The notes: generated from the sequence alone by a model not told the origin. A stretch of DNA of 64,000 bases from Bacillus sp. es.034 (GCF_002563655.1 NZ_PDIY01000001.1:2206001-2270000); one strand, 5' to 3'; counted from the stretch's first letter, positions 28,070-37,214 are shown. Numbers and translations are program-made.

Positions 28070-28678
28070 ATGGCTGGAAATCGAGAATTTAATTATCGCA
28101 GGCTTCATTCATTGCTAGGTGTTATTCCAGTTGGATTATTTTTAACACAACATTTAGTCGTGAACCATTTTGCCACTGGTGGGGAAGAATCATTTAACCA
28201 GGCGGCGCATTTTATGGAAAGTCTTCCTTTCCGTTATTTCCTTGAAATCTTTATCATCTTCCTTCCATTGTATTTCCATGCGATTTACGGAATTTACATT
28301 GCATTCACTTCAAAGAATAATGCAAGCAGATTTGGTTATTTCCGTAACTGGATGTTTTTACTTCAACGTGTATCTGGAGTGATCACATTTATTTTCGTCA
28401 CATGGCATATTTGGGAAACAAGGGTCGCTGCAGCGTTCGGAGCTGAAGTGAACTTTCAGATGATGGAAAACATTTTATCCAATCCGTTGATGTTAGGATT
28501 TTACGTGCTTGGTGTTCTTTCAACGATTTTCCACTTTGCAAATGGATTATGGTCATTCTGCGTTAGCTGGGGACTTACGGTTACACCTCGTTCTCAATTA
28601 ATTGCTACATATGTTACGATCGGGATTTTTGTCGCGTTATCGATTGTCGGAATGCGTGCAATCTTTGCCTTCGTATAA
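28070..28678 (+). CDS. sdhC: succinate dehydrogenase cytochrome b558 subunit
   Basis: 202-residue membrane anchor of succinate:menaquinone reductase (TCA cycle, respiratory chain). Five transmembrane helices with histidines in the expected places: RRLHSLLG (about 9), TQHLVVNHF (about 24), PLYFHAIYGIYI (about 66), VTWHIWE (about 108), IFHFANGLW (about 151); four of these should ligate the two haems. ATG with AAGGGGGG upstream. First of sdhCAB. Confidence 0.95.
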   Translation: MAGNREFNYRRLHSLLGVIPVGLFLTQHLVVNHFATGGEESFNQAAHFMESLPFRYFLEIFIIFLPLYFHAIYGIYIAFTSKNNASRFGYFRNWMFLLQRVSGVITFIFVTWHIWETRVAAAFGAEVNFQMMENILSNPLMLGFYVLGVLSTIFHFANGLWSFCVSWGLTVTPRSQLIATYVTIGIFVALSIVGMRAIFAFV

Positions 28679-28749
28679 GCAGAAAAATATACGAGTCTGA
28701 TAGATAAGTAAGTGCTCTCGAAGTATGGTAGGAAAAGGAGTGAGTCACG

Positions 28750-30513
28750 ATGAGTAAAGGTAAAATCATCGTTGTCGGTGGCGGTTTAGCCGGCCTGATG
28801 GCCACAATTAAAGCAGCAGAAAAAGGAACGCAAGTCGATTTATTCTCACTGGTACCCGTTAAACGTTCTCACTCTGTATGTGCACAGGGTGGAATTAACG
28901 GAGCCGTTAATACAAAGGGAGAAGGGGATTCTCCTTGGGAACATTTTGATGATACGGTTTATGGTGGGGATTTCTTAGCGAATCAACCGCCTGTTAAAGC
29001 AATGACGGAAGCAGCACCTGGGATCATTCACTTACTCGATCGTATGGGTGTTATGTTCAATCGTACACCTGAGGGGTTACTGGATTTCCGCCGTTTCGGT
29101 GGGACGCAGCATCACAGAACAGCTTTCGCTGGTGCTACGACTGGTCAGCAGCTTTTATACGCTTTGGACGAGCAGGTTCGTCGTCATGAAGTGGCTGGAT
29201 TAGTCAGCAAGTTCGAAGGCTGGGAATTCCTTGGAGTCGTCATTGATGACGAGGGAGTTGCAAGAGGAATCGTTGCCCAAAACCTTCAAACGATGGAAAT
29301 CAAATCATTTGCAGCAGATGCCGTAATCATGGCGTCGGGTGGACCGGGGATCATCTTCGGTAAGTCTACGAACTCTGTCATCAATACGGGTTCTGCCGCA
29401 TCGATCGTATATCAGCAAGGTGCGTATTATGCAAACGGTGAGTTCATCCAAATCCACCCGACAGCCATTCCTGGTGACGATAAGCTTCGTCTCATGAGTG
29501 AATCGGCACGTGGTGAAGGTGGACGTGTCTGGACATACAAAGACGGTAAGCCATGGTACTTCCTTGAAGAGAAGTATCCTGCATACGGTAACCTTGTACC
29601 TCGTGATATCGCAACACGTGAAATCTTTGATGTGTGCGTAAACCAAAAGCTTGGTATCAATGGAGAGAACATGGTTTATCTCGATCTGTCTCATAAAGAT
29701 TCAAAAGAGCTTGATATCAAGCTTGGCGGAATCATTGAAATCTATGAGAAGTTCATGGGTGATGATCCACGAAAAGTACCAATGAAAATCTTCCCTGCTG
29801 TTCACTATTCTATGGGTGGACTATGGGTCGATTATGACCAGATGACAAATATCCCTGGTTTATTCGCAGCTGGTGAATGTGATTATTCTCAGCACGGTGG
29901 TAACCGCTTAGGGGCTAACTCATTACTATCCGCTATCTATGGCGGTATGGTTGCAGGTCCTAATGCAATTAAGTATATTGAAGGACTTGAGAAAACAGTA
30001 GAATCTGTCCCATCTTCACTATTCGACCGCTATGTAAAACAGGAAGAAGAAAAATGGAACAACATCATGTCCCTGAATGGCACTGAGAATGCTTATGTCA
30101 TCCATAAAGAGCTTGGGGAATGGATGACGGATAACGTAACGGTTGTACGTCATAATGACAAGCTTCAACAAACGGATGAGAAGATCCAGGAATTGATGGA
30201 ACGTTACCAAAATATCAATATCAATGACACGGCTAAATGGAGCAACCAAGGGGCGACATTCACACGCCAATTGTGGAACATGCTGCAGCTTGCCCGCGTC
30301 ATCACAATCGGTGCATTAAATCGTAACGAAAGCCGCGGAGCCCATTACAAACCTGACTTCCCGGACCGTAATGATGAGGAATTCCTGAAAACGACGATGG
30401 CAAAATACAATGCCGCGACGAACACTCCTGAATTCCATTACGAGGAAGTAGATACTTCACTGATCGCACCACGTAAGCGTGACTATTCTAAAAGTAAAGG
30501 GGGAAGTAAATGA
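28750..30513 (+). CDS. sdhA: succinate dehydrogenase flavoprotein subunit
   Basis: 587-residue FAD subunit that oxidises succinate to fumarate. FAD Rossmann motif VVGGGLAGLMA (residues 8-18), the covalent-FAD histidine region SHSVCAQGGINGA (about 40), FGGTQHHRTAFAGATTG (about 117), substrate site SARGEGGRVW (about 255), HYSMGGLWVD (about 350), GECDYSQHGGNRLGANSL (about 375). ATG with AAAAGGAG upstream. Stop overlaps sdhB start. Confidence 0.97.
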   Translation: MSKGKIIVVGGGLAGLMATIKAAEKGTQVDLFSLVPVKRSHSVCAQGGINGAVNTKGEGDSPWEHFDDTVYGGDFLANQPPVKAMTEAAPGIIHLLDRMGVMFNRTPEGLLDFRRFGGTQHHRTAFAGATTGQQLLYALDEQVRRHEVAGLVSKFEGWEFLGVVIDDEGVARGIVAQNLQTMEIKSFAADAVIMASGGPGIIFGKSTNSVINTGSAASIVYQQGAYYANGEFIQIHPTAIPGDDKLRLMSESARGEGGRVWTYKDGKPWYFLEEKYPAYGNLVPRDIATREIFDVCVNQKLGINGENMVYLDLSHKDSKELDIKLGGIIEIYEKFMGDDPRKVPMKIFPAVHYSMGGLWVDYDQMTNIPGLFAAGECDYSQHGGNRLGANSLLSAIYGGMVAGPNAIKYIEGLEKTVESVPSSLFDRYVKQEEEKWNNIMSLNGTENAYVIHKELGEWMTDNVTVVRHNDKLQQTDEKIQELMERYQNININDTAKWSNQGATFTRQLWNMLQLARVITIGALNRNESRGAHYKPDFPDRNDEEFLKTTMAKYNAATNTPEFHYEEVDTSLIAPRKRDYSKSKGGSK

Positions 30514-31280
30514 TGAGTGAAAATAAAAAAGTCCGTTTTATCATTACTCGTCAAGAAAGCCCGGAAACAGCCCCTTTTCAAGAAGAGTTCGAACTTGATT
30601 ACAGACCGAATATGAACGTCATTTCCGCCTTGATGGAAATCCGTCGTAATCCGGTCAATGCAAAAGGGGAACACACCACTCCGATCAACTGGGACATGAA
30701 CTGTCTGGAAGAAGTGTGTGGGGCTTGTTCAATGGTCATCAACGGGAAGCCGAGACAGTCTTGTACGGCATTGGTCGATCAACTGGAACAGCCGATCCGT
30801 CTTGAGCCTATGCGCACATTCCCTGTTGTCCGTGACCTGCAGGTAGACCGCAGCCGCATGTTCGACAGCTTAAAGAAAGTGAAAGCATGGATTCCGATTG
30901 ATGGGACATACGATTTGGGTCCTGGACCGCGTATGCCTGAGAAAAAGCGTCAATGGGCATATGAATTATCAAAATGTATGACATGTGGTGTATGTCTGGA
31001 AGCCTGTCCGAACGTAAACAGTAAGTCAGACTTCATCGGACCCGCACCATTATCTCAAGTACGCTTGTTCAATGCGCATCCAACAGGTGCCATGAATCAG
31101 GATGAGCGCCTTGAGTCCATCATGGGCGACGGTGGACTTGCCAACTGCGGTAACTCACAAAACTGTGTTCAATCCTGTCCAAAAGGAATTCCTTTGACAA
31201 CTTCGATTGCGGCACTTAACCGTGAAACCACCTTCCAAATGTTCAAAAACTTCTTCGGAAGCGACCATATGGTTGATTAA
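30510..31280 (+). CDS. sdhB: succinate dehydrogenase iron-sulfur subunit
   Basis: Electron-transfer subunit with three clusters: [2Fe-2S] cysteines in CLEEVCGACSMVINGK (about residue 65), and C-terminal cysteine motifs CMTCGVCLEACP (about 156) and CGNSQNCVQSCPKGIPL (about 213) for [4Fe-4S] and [3Fe-4S]. ATG 30510 overlaps the sdhA stop (ATGA); the next ATG at 30513 is equally possible and matches the B. subtilis N-terminus MSE. 256 residues. Confidence 0.96.
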   Translation: MMSENKKVRFIITRQESPETAPFQEEFELDYRPNMNVISALMEIRRNPVNAKGEHTTPINWDMNCLEEVCGACSMVINGKPRQSCTALVDQLEQPIRLEPMRTFPVVRDLQVDRSRMFDSLKKVKAWIPIDGTYDLGPGPRMPEKKRQWAYELSKCMTCGVCLEACPNVNSKSDFIGPAPLSQVRLFNAHPTGAMNQDERLESIMGDGGLANCGNSQNCVQSCPKGIPLTTSIAALNRETTFQMFKNFFGSDHMVD

Positions 31281-31292
31281 TATTTGTTGATG

Positions 31293-31325
31293 AAAAGCAC
31301 TTTCCTTTGGGGAGTGCTTTTTTGT
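31293..31325 (+). terminator. sdhCAB terminator
   Basis: AAAAGCACT (31293-31301) pairs with AGTGCTTTT (31313-31321) and a T-run follows. Confidence 0.85.
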
Positions 31326-31391
31326 TATGGCTCATAAAATGCAGTCAATTGTCGCATAGTAGACTACAAATGAGCGTATGGAGTGATGGGT

Positions 31392-32984
31392 GTGAAGCGA
31401 ATAGGATTGATATTCGCAATCTTGTTATTCAATATATCCCCTGTTGACCTGGATGAAGTGAAAGCAAAGGAAAAGGAAGATGGTGGGGCTTTCCGTCTGA
31501 CGATCCTGCATACGAATGATGTTCACTCCCATCTGGAAAACGTTCCGTATCTTCACTCGGCAATTATAGAAGAACGGAAAAAAGATGGGGAAGCCCTTCT
31601 GCTGGATGCAGGGGACGTGTTTTCGGGCACGTTGTTTTTTAATGAATATCTGGGGCAGGCTGATGCTGAATTCATGAATGAAATTGGCTATGATGCCATG
31701 ACGTTGGGTAATCATGAATTCGATAAGGGGAGTGAGGTGCTGGCGAACTTTATTAGGAAACTTTCCTTTCCAGTAGTGAGCAGCAATGTGGATGTCCGTC
31801 TTGATCCTACCCTTGCTCCATTAATGAAAAGTAGGGTGCCGGAACAGTCAGAAGGTGGAAAGATCTACCCTTCCATCATTCAAACAGTCAAGGGGGTCAA
31901 AGTTGGAATCATCGGTCTCACAACCGAAGATACGACTTTCCTTTCTGCTCCGGTTAAGGAGATAGTCTTTCAGAATGCCGAAAAGAAAGCGGTTGAGGAG
32001 ATTGCAAAACTTCAGGCGAGAGGCGTGAACCACATCATCCTGCTGTCTCATCTTGGAGTGCGACAAGACAAAGTGCTGGCTCAAAAAGTGAAAGGAATCG
32101 ATATCTTAGTCGGCGGCCATTCCCATACAAGATTAGAAAACCCGCTCGTGTACAATTTGAAATCAGAACCGACACTGATCGTACAAGCGGATGAGTATGG
32201 GAAGTCACTTGGCAAATTCACGGCTGTATTTAACGAAAGAGGGGTATTGACTGAGTGGGATGGTGAGCTGCTGGATGTGTTGGCCAAAGATCAAAAAGGG
32301 AATGACGTGTATCCTCCTGATCCATGGGCAGTAAAGAGATTGGAGCAACTGGGCAAGCCCATTGAAAAGTTAAAGAGCTTGGATGTCGGTGCGACCAATA
32401 TTTCATTAAATGGAGATCGTCGGGACGTTCGGACAAAAGAGACCAATCTAGGCAACCTCATTACTGACGCCATGCTGGAAAAAGCAAATCAATATTCCCC
32501 CACTGAAATCGCATTTCAAAATGGGGGCGGCATCAGGAGTTCCATCGGGGCAGGGAAGATTACCATGGGAGAAGTGTTGGAAGTGCTGCCCTTTGGGAAT
32601 AGCCTTGTCACCTTGAATCTGACGGGGGAGGAAATCCTTCTTGCATTGGAACATAGTGTAGCGGATCTGGACGGGGAAGCAGGTCAGTTCCTTCAAGTAT
32701 CGGGCATGACATTTCACTTTGATCCCTCAAAGCCCATTGGTAATAGAATAACGGAAGTGAAAATACAAGGGAGTCCCCTTGACCGTTCCAAGATGTACGG
32801 AGTGGCAGTCAACGCATTCCTTGCAGATGGAGGGGATGGTTTTACCGTATTGAGAAATGCAAAAGAAAACGGCAGGATATCCGATCTGCATCTCAATCTA
32901 TATGAGGTGATAAGTGAGTATCTCACCAGGTATTCCCCTGTTTCCCCGCAAGTGGAGGGAAGGATCGTGAAACGAAAAGAATAG
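31392..32984 (+). CDS. exported 5'-nucleotidase/UDP-sugar hydrolase family protein
   Basis: Two-domain metallophosphoesterase that dephosphorylates nucleotides outside the membrane. Signatures: ILHTNDVHSHLE (about residue 37), DAGDVFSGT (about 75), GNHEFDKG (about 112), LLSHLGV (about 220), GGHSHTRLEN (about 239), then the C-terminal substrate domain with FQNGGGIRSSIGAG (about 378) and FLADGGDGFTVL (about 477). A short N-terminal hydrophobic stretch ending near VKA suggests a signal peptide, though weak. GTG 31392 is chosen by spacing from TGGAG (31379-31383); GTG 31383 and ATG 31386 are alternatives. Confidence 0.85.
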   Translation: MKRIGLIFAILLFNISPVDLDEVKAKEKEDGGAFRLTILHTNDVHSHLENVPYLHSAIIEERKKDGEALLLDAGDVFSGTLFFNEYLGQADAEFMNEIGYDAMTLGNHEFDKGSEVLANFIRKLSFPVVSSNVDVRLDPTLAPLMKSRVPEQSEGGKIYPSIIQTVKGVKVGIIGLTTEDTTFLSAPVKEIVFQNAEKKAVEEIAKLQARGVNHIILLSHLGVRQDKVLAQKVKGIDILVGGHSHTRLENPLVYNLKSEPTLIVQADEYGKSLGKFTAVFNERGVLTEWDGELLDVLAKDQKGNDVYPPDPWAVKRLEQLGKPIEKLKSLDVGATNISLNGDRRDVRTKETNLGNLITDAMLEKANQYSPTEIAFQNGGGIRSSIGAGKITMGEVLEVLPFGNSLVTLNLTGEEILLALEHSVADLDGEAGQFLQVSGMTFHFDPSKPIGNRITEVKIQGSPLDRSKMYGVAVNAFLADGGDGFTVLRNAKENGRISDLHLNLYEVISEYLTRYSPVSPQVEGRIVKRKE

Positions 32985-33079
32985 AAAAAGAACGGATTTA
33001 GTTGTGAGGTGCATAACGATTAATCACAGGGCAATTCCAATAACTTCTACAAATCATTGACCGTTTATATCACAATCTA

Positions 33080-33116
33080 AAGGGCTTAGAGTGAAAAGAT
33101 CTATAAGCCTTTTTTA
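33080..33116 (+). terminator. nucleotidase terminator
   Basis: AAGGGCTTA (33080-33088) pairs with TAAGCCTT (33104-33111) with one G-T pair; six T follow. Nothing else is seen at 32985-33079. Confidence 0.75.
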
Positions 33117-33161
33117 GAATTTTCGCTTGTACGTGTTCAATAGAGGCTAAAGCCGCTTAAG

Positions 33162-33337
33162 CGGAGGAATTCCGGTTATTTAATAAATACAACCCAAAAT
33201 ATCTTAAATAGTCGGAAAAATTCCGCCTATTTACACGAAAGACGTGAAAATCGTTAAGATTACTATACTTAATCGGAAAAACTCCGCTTATATCCAGAAT
33301 ATAGCTCTTTTCTTCAGTCTTAACCGGAAAATTTCCG
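33162..33337. repeat. four short palindromic repeats, CGGAAAAnnTCCG type
   Basis: Copies at 33162-33175, 33213-33225, 33274-33286 and 33325-33337, spaced 51, 61 and 51 bases start to start, each followed by TTAT or CTAT. Each is a near-palindrome that changes by compensating bases (GGAGGAATTCC, GGAAAAATTCC, GGAAAATTTCC). Spacers differ from each other. No gene covers the cluster; the minus-strand ORF across it is an artefact of the repeat. Confidence 0.7.
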
Positions 33338-33460
33338 CTTATTTTCATTATCACTGATTCCCCCATTAAGGATAAGATGTCTTCCTAAAAGCCTAATCAC
33401 TCACACACCTCCATTTCATATGTGCTTTTACACCTCTAAAGTAACCCCATTAATAAGAAG

Positions 33461-33491
33461 GCAAGCCGGTTTTTCCTGCCGGCTCTGTTTT
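33461..33491 (+). terminator. hairpin before ysmA
   Basis: AGCCGG (33464-33469) pairs with CCGGCT (33479-33484), T-rich tail. A weak terminator or leader hairpin. Confidence 0.5.
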
Positions 33492-33578
33492 ATGCATATA
33501 GGTTTCATATTTTTCAGAAAAAGGGTATAATAAAATGAATCATCATTCATTTTTCATTTACTAAAAGGAGGATCCAAT

Positions 33579-34049
33579 TTGAAACATTTTACATACATTG
33601 AAGATATAGAAACATGGCAACAAGAATTTTCATTTTCAATCCATATAAAGGTCCGGTTTTCTGAGACTGATATGTTTGGACATATGAATAATACCGTTCC
33701 ATTTACGTATTTTGAAGAAGCCAGGATCGAATATTTAAAGCACATTGGATTTATGCAAAACTGGGTTAAACCGAAGCATGATACGATCCCTGTCGTTGCA
33801 GATTTACAATGTGATTTTGTAAAACAAGTATTCTTCGACGAGATGTTGAAGGTATATGTGAAGGCGGATCGCGTTGGTCGTTCTTCAGTAGATTTACATT
33901 ACATGGGTCTGAATGAAGAAGAACAGGTTTGCTTTACTGGTAGAGGAACCATGGTGCAAATATCGAAGGAAACTGGAAAAGGTGTCCCTTGGACGGAAGA
34001 AATGAAGGTGAAGCTCCATAGCGAAAAGGTGGTCTCGAGCCCGGTTTAG
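33579..34049 (+). CDS. ysmA: acyl-CoA thioesterase (hot-dog fold)
   Basis: 156-residue 4-hydroxybenzoyl-CoA thioesterase-type protein. The active-site segment VRFSETDMFGHMNNTVPF (about residues 26-43) has the Asp and GH-N pattern of the family, followed by YFEEARIEYL. It should hydrolyse an acyl-CoA thioester in the cytoplasm. TTG at 33579 with AAAGGAGGATCC upstream. Position between sdhB and gerE matches B. subtilis ysmA. Confidence 0.85.
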   Translation: MKHFTYIEDIETWQQEFSFSIHIKVRFSETDMFGHMNNTVPFTYFEEARIEYLKHIGFMQNWVKPKHDTIPVVADLQCDFVKQVFFDEMLKVYVKADRVGRSSVDLHYMGLNEEEQVCFTGRGTMVQISKETGKGVPWTEEMKVKLHSEKVVSSPV

Positions 34050-34099
34050 CACGTGAAAGAAACCGCTGCCTATTTTTCATTTAACTTCCTTCTCTATGT

Positions 34100-34128
34100 C
34101 ACTCTAAACCCTACCTTCACATATGATA
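34100..34128 (+). promoter_or_regulatory. SigK-type promoter of gerE
   Basis: CATATGATA at 34120-34128 fits the SigK -10 consensus CATAnnnTA; AC at 34101-34102 lies a 16-base spacer upstream. Family knowledge: gerE is transcribed by SigK in the mother cell. Confidence 0.7.
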
Positions 34129-34194
34129 TTCTGACGACCAACAATACCCATCCCCGCGGTTTAAAGCTGGCGAAGGCAAGGAGGGTTACCATAA

Positions 34195-34419
34195 TTGAAG
34201 GACAATGATTTTACACACAAACCGTTGCTCACCAAAAGAGAAAAAGAAGTATTCGAACTGTTGGTTCAAGACAAAACAACTAAAGAAATTGCTAGTGATC
34301 TATTTATTAGCGAGAAAACAGTTCGAAATCATATTTCCAACGCCATGCAAAAGCTTGGAGTGAAGGGGCGATCTCAAGCTGTTGTAGAGCTTCTTCGCAT
34401 GGGGGAACTCAAGCTTTAA
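34195..34419 (+). CDS. gerE: spore coat transcription regulator GerE
   Basis: 74-residue LuxR-type DNA-binding protein that controls late SigK-dependent coat genes in the mother cell. It is almost one helix-turn-helix domain: LLTKREKEVFELL (residues 10-22), TTKEIASDLFISEKTVRNHI (about 28-47), QKLGVKGRSQAVVELL. No receiver domain. TTG start with AAGGAGGG upstream. Near-identical to B. subtilis GerE, proving a sporulating lineage. Confidence 0.97.
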   Translation: MKDNDFTHKPLLTKREKEVFELLVQDKTTKEIASDLFISEKTVRNHISNAMQKLGVKGRSQAVVELLRMGELKL

Positions 34420-34425
34420 ATGTAA

Positions 34426-34507
34426 GGGACTGATTCTAATGCCGAACAATTAACGGGTTTCTATAGCGGATACCTATTAATGTTTGAATGAGAGTCAGTC
34501 TCTTTTA
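34426..34507 (+). terminator. long-loop terminator or small structured RNA after gerE
   Basis: Outer stem GACTGATTCT (34428-34437) with AGAGTCAGTC (34491-34500, one G-T pair), T-rich tail, and an inner ATTAA-GG/CC-TTAAT hairpin. Closely resembles the element at 3974-4050. Confidence 0.6.
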
Positions 34508-34675
34508 GTTCTGTTCCCTTTAGACTTGCCTTGAATTTTTCCGTGAAAAAGGCGAAAATGCTAGTAAGGGGAATACGTGCTTGACCAATTATGGATATAC
34601 GGAGCTAAAACTAAAGCGTTCCGGGTTATCATAAGGAGTAAATGTCCGGTTTCTGAATGTAAAAGGAGAGAAATA

Positions 34676-35134
34676 ATGACGAATTCTAAAGAGCAATCCA
34701 TTGAAGATATACAAGTTGTGGCAGATATTGAGAAAGACCTTCGGTACATATCATCGATCATTAAGCAAAAAGGAAGAGAGATATTAAGTCAGTATACCAT
34801 CACGCCTCCACAGTTCATCGCGCTACAATGGTTATTCGAATATGGGGATATGACCATCGGAGATCTTTCGAATAAAATGTACCTTGCCTGCAGTACGACG
34901 ACGGACCTTGTTGATAGAATGGAAAAAAATCAGCTGGTCGAACGGGTCAAGGATGAGAATGATCGTCGCGTCGTGCGCATTCATATGTTAAAAGAGGGCG
35001 AAAGAATTATTGAAGAAGTGATCAAGAAAAGGCAGAATTACTTACAGAGTGCCTTAACGGATTTCTCTGACCAGGAAGTGCTATTATTAAAGGATCATTT
35101 AGCAAAACTACATCAAGAAATTAAACCAGAATGA
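34676..35134 (+). CDS. ysmB: MarR-family transcription regulator
   Basis: 152-residue winged-helix repressor. Helices before TPPQFIALQWLFEYG (about 40), recognition helix in YLACSTTTDLVDRMEKNQLVER (about 80-101, with the wing DENDRRVVRI). ATG 34676 with AAAAGGAGAG is chosen; the in-frame ORF extends 99 bases upstream without a ribosome binding site. Only nine bases before racE, so probably cotranscribed. Target genes unknown; symbol by synteny. Confidence 0.88.
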   Translation: MTNSKEQSIEDIQVVADIEKDLRYISSIIKQKGREILSQYTITPPQFIALQWLFEYGDMTIGDLSNKMYLACSTTTDLVDRMEKNQLVERVKDENDRRVVRIHMLKEGERIIEEVIKKRQNYLQSALTDFSDQEVLLLKDHLAKLHQEIKPE

Positions 35135-35143
35135 GGGAATAAC

Positions 35144-35944
35144 GTGATTCAACCAATCGGCATCATCGATTCTGGGGTAGGGGGGCTCACCGTCGCGAGA
35201 GAAGTGATGCGTCAGCTGCCGAAAGAGACCATCTATTACTTAGGTGACACAGCCCGTTGTCCCTACGGACCCAGATCTGCTCAAGAAGTAAAAGCGTTCA
35301 CGTGGGAAATGACTCAATATCTCATGCAATATGATATCAAAATGCTGATCATTGCCTGTAATACAGCCACTGCGGTGGTGCTGGATGAAATACAGACCCA
35401 TTTGGATATACCGGTGATTGGAGTCATCCATCCGGGGGCCCGGGCAGCGATCAAGCATACTCACAATAAGAGGATCGGTGTCCTTGGAACCGTGGGGACG
35501 ATCAACAGCGGCGCCTATGTGGATGCCCTTCACTCCCTTCACGGAAGCCTGGACGTCACGTCCCTCGCCTGCCCGAAGTTTGTTCCGCTAGTGGAAAGTG
35601 GAGAGTACGACAGCTCCATGGCGACTGATATTGTAGGGGAGACCCTCCATCCTCTTAAAGAGTCCGGGATCGATACGTTGATCCTCGGGTGTACCCATTA
35701 TCCATTGCTGCAGCCGAAGATACAGGCTTATATGGGTCCTGAGATCAGTGTCATAAGTTCCGGGGACGAAACAGCCCGGGAAGTCAGTACGATCCTTGAT
35801 TATTACAACCTCCTGTACAGGGGAGTCCAACAGCCCGAACACCGCTTTTTCAACACAGGGTCATCAGCGATTTTTTCACGGATCGCATCCGATTGGCTGA
35901 CAGTCGGGGAAGTAAAAGCAGAAACCATCCGATTACAAGAGTAG
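35144..35944 (+). CDS. racE: glutamate racemase
   Basis: Makes D-glutamate for peptidoglycan (and poly-gamma-glutamate where present). 266 residues with the two catalytic cysteines in [12 protein letters not shown] (about residue 73) and LGCTHYPLL (about 184), and the N-terminal [16 protein letters not shown] start with GAGGGAAT just upstream. The terminator hairpin begins inside the last codons. Confidence 0.95.
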   Translation: MIQPIGIIDSGVGGLTVAREVMRQLPKETIYYLGDTARCPYGPRSAQEVKAFTWEMTQYLMQYDIKMLIIACNTATAVVLDEIQTHLDIPVIGVIHPGARAAIKHTHNKRIGVLGTVGTINSGAYVDALHSLHGSLDVTSLACPKFVPLVESGEYDSSMATDIVGETLHPLKESGIDTLILGCTHYPLLQPKIQAYMGPEISVISSGDETAREVSTILDYYNLLYRGVQQPEHRFFNTGSSAIFSRIASDWLTVGEVKAETIRLQE

Positions 35945-35969
35945 GATCTTGTGATCGGATGGTTTTTTT
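35924..35969 (+). terminator. racE terminator overlapping its stop codon
   Basis: Seventeen-base arms (35924-35940 and 35947-35963, one mismatch or wobble) and seven T. The 5' arm encodes the last residues of RacE. Confidence 0.88.
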
Positions 35970-36062
35970 ATTTTGTTGTCCTTATTGTGAAAAGTTTCGG
36001 TCTATTTTTTGGACGGGGCTCGTATATATGTTAGTACAAACTGTCTTTTAGGAGGTTTCCCA

Positions 36063-37139
36063 ATGGCAAAAAAAGCAAAGGTGTCAATTGCTGTAACGGT
36101 TTTAGCTTCTTCTGTATATCTTTCCGGTTGTGGTTTACTCAGTTTCGGTGATGATAAGGAGAAGATCGATCCTCCTCAAGACTTATCCTACTTGAAAGAA
36201 GGGGAGAAAGTCGATACCGCCAAGAATGAGGAATCAAATAAAAAGGTGAGCAAAGAAGAAGCGGGTGCTGAGACCGTCATGACGGAATTGTATTTAATCG
36301 ATAAAAACGGCTATGTCGTATCCCAGTCCATCCCTCTTCCAAATCAGGAAAGCGTGGCCAAACAGGCCGTGGAATACTTAGTGAAGAATGGTCCTGTCGA
36401 AAACATCCTGCCAAACGGATTCAGGGCTGTATTGCCGGCAGATACACAGGTGACGGTCGATATTAAAGACGGAAAGGCAATTGCCGATTTCTCTCCGGAA
36501 TTCAATAATTATCAGCCTGAAGATGAACAGAAGATCCTGCAGTCCGTGACATGGACATTGACTCAGTTTGATTCGGTTGAAAAAGTCGAACTTCGGGTGA
36601 ACGGGTATCCATTAACGGAGATGCCGGTGAATGGTACGCCGATCGACGAAAATGGATTAACGAGAAAAGTCGGGATCAATGTGGATACGTCAGGCGTTGT
36701 CGATCCGACGAGCACCAAACCGCTTACCGTGTATTATGTATCACAATCCGATGATAAGACTTATTATGTTCCTGTGACGAAACGCGTCAGTTCCAAATCC
36801 GTGGATGAAGTCAAGGCAGTGGTGAATGAGCTGATCGAAGGACCGGGTTATTCTTCTTCCCTTGCAAGTGACTTTACGGGGGCGAAGCTGTTGGATGATC
36901 CGAAGCTTGAGGAAGGAACCGTGACACTGAACTTTAATGAAGCGGTGTATGGAAGCCTTGAAGAAAAAATGGTTTCTGAGCATATGCTGAATTCCCTCGT
37001 CCTCTCCTTAACCGAGCAAAAGGGCATCAAAGGGGTATCGGTACTCGTGAATGGTGAGGCGACCACCGTCTCAAAAGATGGGGAAACGGTGACTGAACCG
37101 GTGACAAGACCAGAAAATGTGAATGCAATTAGTTTTTAA
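36063..37139 (+). CDS. gerM: spore germination/sporulation lipoprotein GerM
   Basis: 358-residue lipoprotein (lipobox ending at LSGC, Cys near 22) with two GerMN domains: about 85-205 (LYLIDKNGYVVSQSIPL onward) and about 225-345 (VYYVSQSDDKTYYVPVTKRV onward). In B. subtilis it supports engulfment and germination in the intermembrane space. ATG 36063 with TTTTAGGAGG upstream; the earlier start at 36009 would disrupt the signal peptide. Upstream of rph as in B. subtilis. Confidence 0.93.
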   Translation: MAKKAKVSIAVTVLASSVYLSGCGLLSFGDDKEKIDPPQDLSYLKEGEKVDTAKNEESNKKVSKEEAGAETVMTELYLIDKNGYVVSQSIPLPNQESVAKQAVEYLVKNGPVENILPNGFRAVLPADTQVTVDIKDGKAIADFSPEFNNYQPEDEQKILQSVTWTLTQFDSVEKVELRVNGYPLTEMPVNGTPIDENGLTRKVGINVDTSGVVDPTSTKPLTVYYVSQSDDKTYYVPVTKRVSSKSVDEVKAVVNELIEGPGYSSSLASDFTGAKLLDDPKLEEGTVTLNFNEAVYGSLEEKMVSEHMLNSLVLSLTEQKGIKGVSVLVNGEATTVSKDGETVTEPVTRPENVNAISF

Positions 37140-37179
37140 ATCGCGATTTTTTGATATACTATGAATAGAAACACATGAA

Positions 37180-37214
37180 AAGAGGTTGGCAGATTGCCGC
37201 CTCTTCTATTTTTG
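37180..37214 (+). terminator. hairpin between gerM and rph
   Basis: AAGAGG (37180-37185) and CCTCTT (37200-37205) enclose GGCA/TGCC with a three-base loop; a T-rich stretch (CTATTTTTG) follows. It lies downstream of TATACT (37155-37160), so it may be the gerM terminator or an attenuator for rph. Confidence 0.6.

Noticed and set aside
33162..33337. Possible CRISPR array
   Set aside because: Repeats are only 13-14 bases, imperfect, and the spacing is 51-61 bases; no cas genes are near.
33157..33366. Minus-strand ORF of 69 residues over the palindrome cluster
   Set aside because: Its repeated peptide pattern is a translation of the DNA repeats; no ribosome binding site and no homology.
33536..33549. 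TGAATCATCATTCA before ysmA as a FadR box
   Set aside because: It has the half-sites but lacks the 18-base length and 7-4-7 spacing of the true box at 10775.
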